In this document: piece after piece, positions 57,869 to 64,000 of the stretch
How positions within the stretch are numbered: position 1 is the stretch's first letter
Layout of the letters: every line of letters begins with the position of its first letter
NCBI GenBank assembly: GCA_937997485.1
Contig: CALKTH010000075.1
Span: 1 to 64,000, forward strand
Direction of reading: 5' to 3'
Origin: an uncultured Acidimicrobiales bacterium
Lineage (GTDB): Bacteria > Actinomycetota > Acidimicrobiia > Acidimicrobiales > SZUA-35
DNA length: 64,000 nucleotides
The notes under the pieces: generated by a model
Databases searched by the model: none
What the model was told of the DNA's origin: nothing
What the model saw: the letters and a program-made list of their open reading frames with translations, nothing else
Program-made: the position numbers and the translations under genes

Positions 57869-57871
57869 GAT

Positions 57872-58264
57872 TCAGAGCGCCGCCAAAACGGCGATGATCC
57901 ACACGACGACAACGAGAACGAGCAGGCCCGTGCCGATCATTCCGATGATGCGGCCAGCGTTCGCCGTGCCTCGGTTGTTGGGGTCTCGACGGCCGGCGTC
58001 GATGGCCACGATCTCGTCGTGACCCAGCTTCCAGGCCACCGGCCAGAGCAGCCCACAACACAGAAGGGCAGCGAGGCTCAGCAGGAGAGCAAGCAGCGCC
58101 TGGCTCGACTCGGCATACGCCTGGCCGAAACCTCCGGTCATTCCAGGGCTGAATCCCGCAGCGGGCTGCACCACCGGCTGCGGACCGCCCTGCCACGTCT
58201 CACCGTCCCAATAACGATTCGTGCCGGGCGGATCACCCTCGGCGTAGTACCAACCTGGCGGCAT
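57872..58264 (-). CDS. DUF2510-type membrane protein
   Basis: MPPGWYYAEGDPPGTNRYWDGETWQGG then two TM segments. Confidence 0.8.
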   Translation of the reverse strand: MPPGWYYAEGDPPGTNRYWDGETWQGGPQPVVQPAAGFSPGMTGGFGQAYAESSQALLALLLSLAALLCCGLLWPVAWKLGHDEIVAIDAGRRDPNNRGTANAGRIIGMIGTGLLVLVVVVWIIAVLAAL

Positions 58265-58377
58265 GAGATTGCTCACCGACGAATCATCGCACGCTGCACC
58301 GCACCGGTGGGTGAAACCATGAGTCAGATCGCCCAATACTCTTCAGGTCCCCGTCTTCTTCTGCCGATGACGAGAGG

Positions 58378-59226
58378 ATGCTGAAGAACGCCACCGGAGC
58401 TGCCCTCGCCACAATCTTTGCTGCCTCGGCGCTGTTCTCTGTCCCTGCTGTTGCGCAGGACACGGTCACCGATCAGGGCAGCGGCGATGCCATCGTGCAG
58501 CCGCTGACAACGTCACTTCCGGAAATCGCCGCTGGCGATGCGCAGTGGATCGCCATCAACTGGACCGCCCTCAACGCGGAGGCTCGCGAGTTCAAGGTCA
58601 CCGCTGTTGGATCCGAAGGCGTGAAGGTCGGCTACCCGGCCTTCCCCGTCGACGGATACTCGAGCGGCTACTGGGACGACACGCTTTCGGTGAACGAGAC
58701 CGACTACACCGCACTGCGGATCACGGTCACCGACGATGCCCCCGCGCAACGGTTCCTTCGTATCACGGTCCGCTATGTCTCTGACACTGGAAACCACGAG
58801 CAGGTCCTCGATCTCCCATTCGAGGGCTCCGGCGGCGGAGGCGACAATGGTGGCGGCACCGACCCCGAACCCACGCCGGCTCCAGACATCGTTCGCTTCA
58901 TCCTTGTGAACCCGCAGAACGACACCGAAGTTCGCGAACTTGTTGACGGCGACGTCATTGACCTCGACGAGGTGGGACGCAACCGCAAGATCGCGATTCG
59001 CGCCATTGCGGAGAACACCGAGAGTGTCCAGCTGACGCTCGACGGCGTGCCAACGAGCCTCGAGAATCACGAGCCCTACGCACTGTTCGGTGACGTCAAC
59101 TTCGACTACCGCGGCGATCAGATGAGCATCGGCGACCACACGCTCACGGCCACGCCGTACTCGGAGGACGAACTCGGTGGCGTGCAGGGCGCAACCGAAG
59201 GCATTTCCTTCACCGTCCAGCGCTAG
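58378..59226 (+). CDS. Secreted protein with Ig-like domains
   Basis: Signal peptide MLKNATGAALATIFAASALFSVPAVAQ; linker GGGGDNGGGTDPEPTPAP; C-terminal DIVRFILVNPQNDTEVRELVDGDVIDL... domain. Confidence 0.7.
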   Translation: MLKNATGAALATIFAASALFSVPAVAQDTVTDQGSGDAIVQPLTTSLPEIAAGDAQWIAINWTALNAEAREFKVTAVGSEGVKVGYPAFPVDGYSSGYWDDTLSVNETDYTALRITVTDDAPAQRFLRITVRYVSDTGNHEQVLDLPFEGSGGGGDNGGGTDPEPTPAPDIVRFILVNPQNDTEVRELVDGDVIDLDEVGRNRKIAIRAIAENTESVQLTLDGVPTSLENHEPYALFGDVNFDYRGDQMSIGDHTLTATPYSEDELGGVQGATEGISFTVQR

Positions 59227-59240
59227 CGCTGGCAGCTCGG

Positions 59241-60023
59241 TCAGCTCGCCGACGGCCGAAGGGCGGTCTTTCCTGACTCCGACCAGTCGGTGACGAATCG
59301 GTAGCGATCACCGCGGATGATCGTGGTGCGCCACTCAACGGGGACGCCGTCGCGCTGACCCAGGCGTTCAAGGAAGAAGGCTGCGTCTCCCTTGCGGAGG
59401 TCAAGCCGCTTGCGATCAGCAGGCGTTGGGACCAACGGCGACAGCCGCTCGCTGCCTTCGTTTGGCACCGGCGCCCCGAGTGCGGCGAGCTCTGCGTAAA
59501 GCGCCGTGTGGCTCCAGTCCACATCGAGCAATCCGACGGCTGCCGCGTGAGGAAGCCACGCCCGGTCGATGGCAAGCGGTTCGCCGCCGGCAAGCCGGAG
59601 TCTTGACAGGTAGACCAGGTCGGCGTCTTCACTCACCTCGAGACGAGACGCTGCGGCGGAGTCCTGCACAACACCCAATTCGAGCACCTCGCTGGTCTGC
59701 TCAACACCGTTGGATTCCACGCTCTGAAAGAGGCTGTACAGCGTGCCGAGCGATTGCTCGAACTCGGCTCGGTTCACTACCGTGCCCCGACCGCGTTCCC
59801 GCTTCAGCAGCCCGGTCTTATTCAAGTGACGCACTGCTTCGCGAGCCGTGTGTCTGCTGATCTGGTAGTCGTCGGTCAGGTTCTGATCCGTGGGGAAGCC
59901 ATCGTCGAACTCGCCCGCATCGAGGCGTCGACGGAGATCCTGTTCGAGTTGTGCCCAGAGGGGCATCGGACTCATCCGGTCGAGCGACTCCGGACCCGTC
60001 GTGCCAGCCTTGCGATCTGTCAT
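59241..60023 (-). CDS. GntR family transcriptional regulator (UTRA domain)
   Basis: PLWAQLEQDLRRRLDAGEFDDGFPTDQNLTDDYQISRHTAREAVRHLNKTGLLKRERGRGTVV. Confidence 0.92.
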   Translation of the reverse strand: MTDRKAGTTGPESLDRMSPMPLWAQLEQDLRRRLDAGEFDDGFPTDQNLTDDYQISRHTAREAVRHLNKTGLLKRERGRGTVVNRAEFEQSLGTLYSLFQSVESNGVEQTSEVLELGVVQDSAAASRLEVSEDADLVYLSRLRLAGGEPLAIDRAWLPHAAAVGLLDVDWSHTALYAELAALGAPVPNEGSERLSPLVPTPADRKRLDLRKGDAAFFLERLGQRDGVPVEWRTTIIRGDRYRFVTDWSESGKTALRPSAS

Positions 60024-60165
60024 GGCGCGGCAAGGTATCAGCAGCGTCGTCGAGAAGATGTATTGCGCCATTTGTCTGGTTGTGCGCGCGACAAGAATGC
60101 GGGTGAACGTGGGGCGCCATGAGAAGGGTGAGGCCGAGACACGAGCGGCGATCTTCTAAGATGGC

Positions 60166-60648
60166 GTGATGCGTCGCAGCACGATTGGATGGATCTTCGT
60201 GCTGGTGCAGGCGGTACTGCTCACCGCCCTCATCCTTCTACCGAGTGGCACGGCGTGGTCCGGGTCCGGTGCGGTTCGAGGCGCTGGCTTCGCTGCCATC
60301 GTGGCGGGCCTTGTGCTCATCGGCGTGGCGTCACTGCGGCTCGGATCGGCGCTGACGCCAACACCGGTCCCGACGTCTTCTGGCCAGCTTCAGACTGGCG
60401 GGCTCTATCGCTTCGTCCGCCACCCGATCTACAGCGGCGTGCTGCTCATCGTCGTTGGGCTGACGATTCGCTCAGCCTCGTTCGTGACACTGGCCGTCAG
60501 CATCGTCACGGTGATCTTCTTCGACCGCAAGGCCAACTGGGAAGAACAACAGCTGCGAAACCGCTACCCCGGCTACGACGCGTACGCCACTCGAACGCCG
60601 CGCTTCGTTCCTGGTTTCACGCCCCGCCGCCGCCCAGACGGCATCTGA
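60166..60648 (+). CDS. Isoprenylcysteine carboxyl methyltransferase (ICMT)-family membrane protein
   Basis: GGLYRFVRHPIYSGVLLIVVGLTIRSAS ... WEEQQLRNRYPGYDAYATRTPRFVP. Confidence 0.88.
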   Translation: MMRRSTIGWIFVLVQAVLLTALILLPSGTAWSGSGAVRGAGFAAIVAGLVLIGVASLRLGSALTPTPVPTSSGQLQTGGLYRFVRHPIYSGVLLIVVGLTIRSASFVTLAVSIVTVIFFDRKANWEEQQLRNRYPGYDAYATRTPRFVPGFTPRRRPDGI

Positions 60649-60723
60649 CGCCTTACCCCGACGACCTCACCGCGCAAACCACCGAGCAAGCTGGCCAAGC
60701 GAGAGCCGACCGGCCAGCGGCGC

Positions 60724-61572
60724 TCAGGAGGCAGCGGCGCTGAGCGCTTCGCCCGCAATCGTGATGCGGTGCATGAGGCGGCGGTGCCCCTGGTAGTCGT
60801 TGAGCGCCCAATGCCACGTGCTGCGGTTGTCCCACATGGCGAGCGATCCCTCGTCCCAGGAGAACTGGTAGTCGAACCCACCTTCGGCGGTGTGGCCCAG
60901 CAAATAGTCGATCAACGGGCGGGACTCTTCTTCTGTCCACTCGTGCCCGTCGGCGGAGATCAGCCGGGTCGTGAACGCCAGGTTCACATACAGCAGTTTC
61001 TGCCCAGTGGTCGGGTGCTTGATCACCACCGGATGGATTGCGCTGCCGACGTTCTCCGGATTCTGCAAACGGTTGTCGGCCTTGTCCATGTGCTTCGACC
61101 CAGCACCGAAGATATGCACGTTCGTGTGATGAGCGGAAAGCGTCTCGAGCGTGGCCTTGAGCCCGTCAGAGAGTGCGTCGTAGGCGGCAGCAACGCTGAG
61201 GAACCGGGTGTCTCCACCCTCGGGTGGCACCTCGCGGGCCAGCAGGATTGACCCCTTGGCTGGGATCTGGTCGTAGCTGTGATCGGTGTGCCAACCACCG
61301 CCGATGTTGCCAAGTTGGTCCGGCTCTTTGAGCACCTGAGCGATCTGAGGGTGGGTCTCCACCGGCTGGAAGAACTTGTTCACATCAATCGGCGCGAAAC
61401 GCTCGGCAAAGGTGATGTGATCGTCGGGTGTGAGCTCCTGATCACGGAAGAAGAGCACACCGTGCTGCCCCCACGCCTGGAGCAGAGTTGCGGTGTCGCC
61501 GTCGGTGAGTCGACGAATATCGATCTCGGAGACCTCAGCGCCAACGTGCTCAGAAACGGGGGTGATCTTCAC
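60724..61572 (-). CDS. TauD/TfdA family dioxygenase
   Basis: GVLFFRDQELTPDDHITFAERF, WHTDHSYDQIPAKGSILLAREVPPEGGDTRFLSV, WDNRSTWHWALNDYQGHRRLMHR. Confidence 0.92.
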   Translation of the reverse strand: MKITPVSEHVGAEVSEIDIRRLTDGDTATLLQAWGQHGVLFFRDQELTPDDHITFAERFAPIDVNKFFQPVETHPQIAQVLKEPDQLGNIGGGWHTDHSYDQIPAKGSILLAREVPPEGGDTRFLSVAAAYDALSDGLKATLETLSAHHTNVHIFGAGSKHMDKADNRLQNPENVGSAIHPVVIKHPTTGQKLLYVNLAFTTRLISADGHEWTEEESRPLIDYLLGHTAEGGFDYQFSWDEGSLAMWDNRSTWHWALNDYQGHRRLMHRITIAGEALSAAAS

Positions 61573-61618
61573 GTCGGCAACTTACATCAGAGGTTGTGAC
61601 CCAGGAAAAGTGTCGAGA

Positions 61619-63277
61619 TCAGCCGTCGACAGGAATCGGGACGAGCCAATCGTTCGGTCCGCCGCCATCGGGATCGCCACAGCGGGTTCCTGCTGCAGGC
61701 ATGACACCGTCGATCACGTACTCGTTCACGATGTCGTCAATGCATGGGTCCGAGGTGAAGATCGTGTGGCCGGGGCCGTCGAAGCTGAGCAGCACGCTAT
61801 CGGCCAGCAACCCGTCGAGCTCCACGGCGTTGCTGTACGGCGTGGCGTTGTCGCCCGTGCTGCCGATCACGAGGATCGGCGCCGAGCCGGTCGTGTCCAG
61901 TTCCGGGACTCCGTCGATATCCCCGGGGAAACGGTCGCAGTAGATCGCCCCTGGCATCCCGCCGAACGTCGGCGACAGCTCGTAGGCATCATCGAGCAGC
62001 TGAGCGATCGACGCATCGTTCGCCGAACCTCCGCCATCAGCACAGATGACCGAGAAGAACAGACCCTCGTCGAACCCGCCGGCGAAGAGGTCGGCGTAGT
62101 CGAGAATCGGGTCGACGTTGCCCTCGGCCAGCGCGGCGACCACCTGGGAGAAGAAGGATCCGATCAGTTCGGGGTTCACATACGTGGTCTGGATCGTGGA
62201 CGTCAGCAGGTCGACCGGTCCGTAGGTTTCGCCGTTGGCGATCTCAATCGGGTTCGCTTCAAGCTCGGCGGCGAGCCGGTTGATGGTGTTGAGCAGACCG
62301 GCCTCGCTGAGCGCGCAGTCGAGCGCCTCGCTACACCCCTGATCCAACCGCTGCGCCGCCTCTTCGATGGCAGCCAACTGCGACAGCGTCCCCTCGTCAC
62401 CCCAATCGTTGGGGGCCACCGCACCGTCGAGGACGAGGGCCCGAGTGTTCTCGGGGAACAAGGTCGCGTACACCCAGCCGAGTTGTGTGCCATAGCTGAA
62501 GCCGACGTAGGTGAGCTCCTCGTCACCAACGGCAGAGCGCATCAGGTCGAGGTCACGGGCAACAGCCACGGTCCCCAAGTCATTCACGATCGCGCTGTCG
62601 GCGATACACGCCATGAGCCGGTCCCAGCTCGCCAAGCCGTCAACGACGTCGTCGTCGAACCCGTCGGTGGGGTCGATCAACTCGGTTGGCTCATCGCCGA
62701 TCTCGGCATCGCACCCCAGACCTGCAGACTCCTCGACGCCGCGAGGATCGAACGAGACGATGTCGAACCGTCGTTGCATCTCCTCGGGGAAGAACGGAGC
62801 GAAGCCGAGAATCTGCTGGGTGCCCTCTCCCCCGGGCCCGCCGAAGTTCACGAAGACAGATCCGATGCGCTCATCCGCTGAACCGGTGGCCGGAACTCGA
62901 GCCATGGCGATGTCAATGGTCGGGCCGCTCGGATCGTCATGGTTGATCGGCACGGTGAGCGAACCGCACTCGCCACCGCCGCACGGCGTCCAACTGATCG
63001 TGGCCACCGCATCAGCCTCGCCACCACCGTCAGTGTTGTCATCACGGCTGCCGTCATCGCCACCATCCGGTGACGGCGCCGCCGTCGTGTTCGACGAGTC
63101 ACTCTCGTCTTCGGGCAGCGGAGTCTCAGAACCAGAGAGGGCTTCTTCCGTGGACGCTGCCGGCTGATCGCTGCTGCTGTCGGTGCAGGCGGCGGCAACG
63201 AGTGCGAGGGCCAGCAGGGCAGCGAGGGCAAACCTCACCCTTCCGAGCGGCTGGCGGGAAACGATCTCGTGCGGCAT
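61619..63277 (-). CDS. Secreted alpha/beta hydrolase with TAP-like C-terminal domain (tripeptidyl aminopeptidase-type)
   Basis: Lipoprotein-like leader ALVAAACTDSSSD; NFGGPGGEGTQQIL, YVGFSYGTQLGWVYATLFPENTRALVLDGAV, DNATPYSNAVELDGLLADS. Confidence 0.9.
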   Translation of the reverse strand: MPHEIVSRQPLGRVRFALAALLALALVAAACTDSSSDQPAASTEEALSGSETPLPEDESDSSNTTAAPSPDGGDDGSRDDNTDGGGEADAVATISWTPCGGGECGSLTVPINHDDPSGPTIDIAMARVPATGSADERIGSVFVNFGGPGGEGTQQILGFAPFFPEEMQRRFDIVSFDPRGVEESAGLGCDAEIGDEPTELIDPTDGFDDDVVDGLASWDRLMACIADSAIVNDLGTVAVARDLDLMRSAVGDEELTYVGFSYGTQLGWVYATLFPENTRALVLDGAVAPNDWGDEGTLSQLAAIEEAAQRLDQGCSEALDCALSEAGLLNTINRLAAELEANPIEIANGETYGPVDLLTSTIQTTYVNPELIGSFFSQVVAALAEGNVDPILDYADLFAGGFDEGLFFSVICADGGGSANDASIAQLLDDAYELSPTFGGMPGAIYCDRFPGDIDGVPELDTTGSAPILVIGSTGDNATPYSNAVELDGLLADSVLLSFDGPGHTIFTSDPCIDDIVNEYVIDGVMPAAGTRCGDPDGGGPNDWLVPIPVDG

Positions 63278-63517
63278 GCAAGCATCAACTTTCAGGCGGG
63301 CGAAGCGGCAAGGGTAGAGCGATGGGTCTGCCAGCCGGGATCACGCACCCCTGCCGAAATTTCGTCTCCAGCCCACCGTTCCGGTGGGCTGGCACCGCCA
63401 GAACGAGGCTGAGGTCGTCCAGCGCAGCAGTTTCGAGCAGCACAGTCGACGACGAGGATCGCGACGAGCTCGACAAGGTGCGCCGCTCTTGGGCGCGGCC
63501 GTGCGAGGCTTTCGGCC

Positions 63518-63733
63518 ATGGCTGATCGAGACATTGAGAAGAACGTTCCCACCACCCAATTCGTGGACACACTCCGGCGCCTCGCCGACGCGCTCGAAGC
63601 TGGCGAGTCGTTCCGCGTGCAGGTGCAGAACAAGCGGTTCACGATCCCGGCCGATGCCACCATCGTCGTCGAGCACGAGATCGACGGTGGCGATGAAGAG
63701 TTCGCGATGGAACTCCAGTGGGCGGCTGACTGA
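63518..63733 (+). CDS. amphi-Trp domain-containing protein
   Basis: TTQFVDTLRRLADALEAGESFRVQVQNKRFTIPADATIVVEHEIDGGDEEFAMELQW. Confidence 0.8.
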   Translation: MADRDIEKNVPTTQFVDTLRRLADALEAGESFRVQVQNKRFTIPADATIVVEHEIDGGDEEFAMELQWAAD

Positions 63734-63771
63734 GGGCTGCAGTCTCCGGATCACGAGATACACACCTCGGC

Positions 63772-64000
63772 ATGGACACCGGCGAGATCTGCCCTATCTG
63801 CACGATGACCGACATCCTCGATGCAGGCGACGGCTACGAGTGCAGCGTGTGTGGTCACGAATGGATGAAGGCTGATCAGGACGAGCTGGTCGTCACGGAC
63901 GCCAACGGCAAGGTGCTCGCTGCCGGCGACGACATCACCCTCGTGAAGGATCTCAAGATCAACGGCAAGAGCGGCAAGCTCAAAGTCGGCACCAAGATTC
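63772..64000 (+). CDS. PhnA/YjdM family zinc-ribbon protein (partial, runs off right edge)
   Basis: MDTGEICPICTMTDILDAGDGYECSVCGHEWMKADQDELVVTDANGKVLAAGDDITLVKDLKINGKSGKLKVGTKI. Confidence 0.9.
   Translation, partial: MDTGEICPICTMTDILDAGDGYECSVCGHEWMKADQDELVVTDANGKVLAAGDDITLVKDLKINGKSGKLKVGTKI

Noticed and set aside
61493-62881. 462-aa plus-strand ORF
   Set aside because: Antisense to the TAP-like hydrolase
1-64000. CRISPR arrays, tRNA/rRNA genes, IS elements, prophage or secondary-metabolite cluster
   Set aside because: No regularly spaced repeats, cloverleaf-like sequences, transposase/integrase ORFs, phage structural genes or PKS/NRPS modules were recognised by reading; a tRNAscan/Infernal run would be needed to exclude small RNA genes

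Overview
High-GC chromosomal segment, probably from an actinobacterium (Acidimicrobiia/Ilumatobacter-like; inferred from gene content such as LLM F420 enzymes, mycothiol-type DinB/maleylpyruvate isomerase proteins and acyl-CoA metabolism, not from a search). It is mostly single-copy metabolic genes: two Opp/Dpp-type peptide ABC systems, acyl-CoA/CoA-transferase/enoyl-CoA hydratase/SDR enzymes, MFS transporters, a sulfatase, a GH3 glycosidase, a TlpA/DsbB-type thiol pair, an ECF sigma operon and several small regulators. No rRNA, tRNA, CRISPR array, transposase or prophage was recognised. Main discoveries: (1) a probable selenoprotein missed by the ORF track. On the minus strand at 38808..39161, an in-frame UGA (39126-39128) sits where the catalytic Cys of ArsC/Spx-family proteins belongs, and is followed at once by a two-tier stem-loop that fits a bacterial SECIS. 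(2) A DppF-type ABC ATPase (12999..14378) with a ~118-aa insertion carrying two predicted transmembrane helices between the Q-loop and the signature motif; the paralog in the same window lacks it. (3) A shared dyad GTGAC-N4-GTCAC upstream of both peptide-ABC systems. (4) A dispersed stem-loop repeat with a conserved loop. (5) Several operator-like dyads and repeat arrays in front of specific genes. Many long ORFs in the supplied track are antisense shadows of high-GC genes and were rejected.
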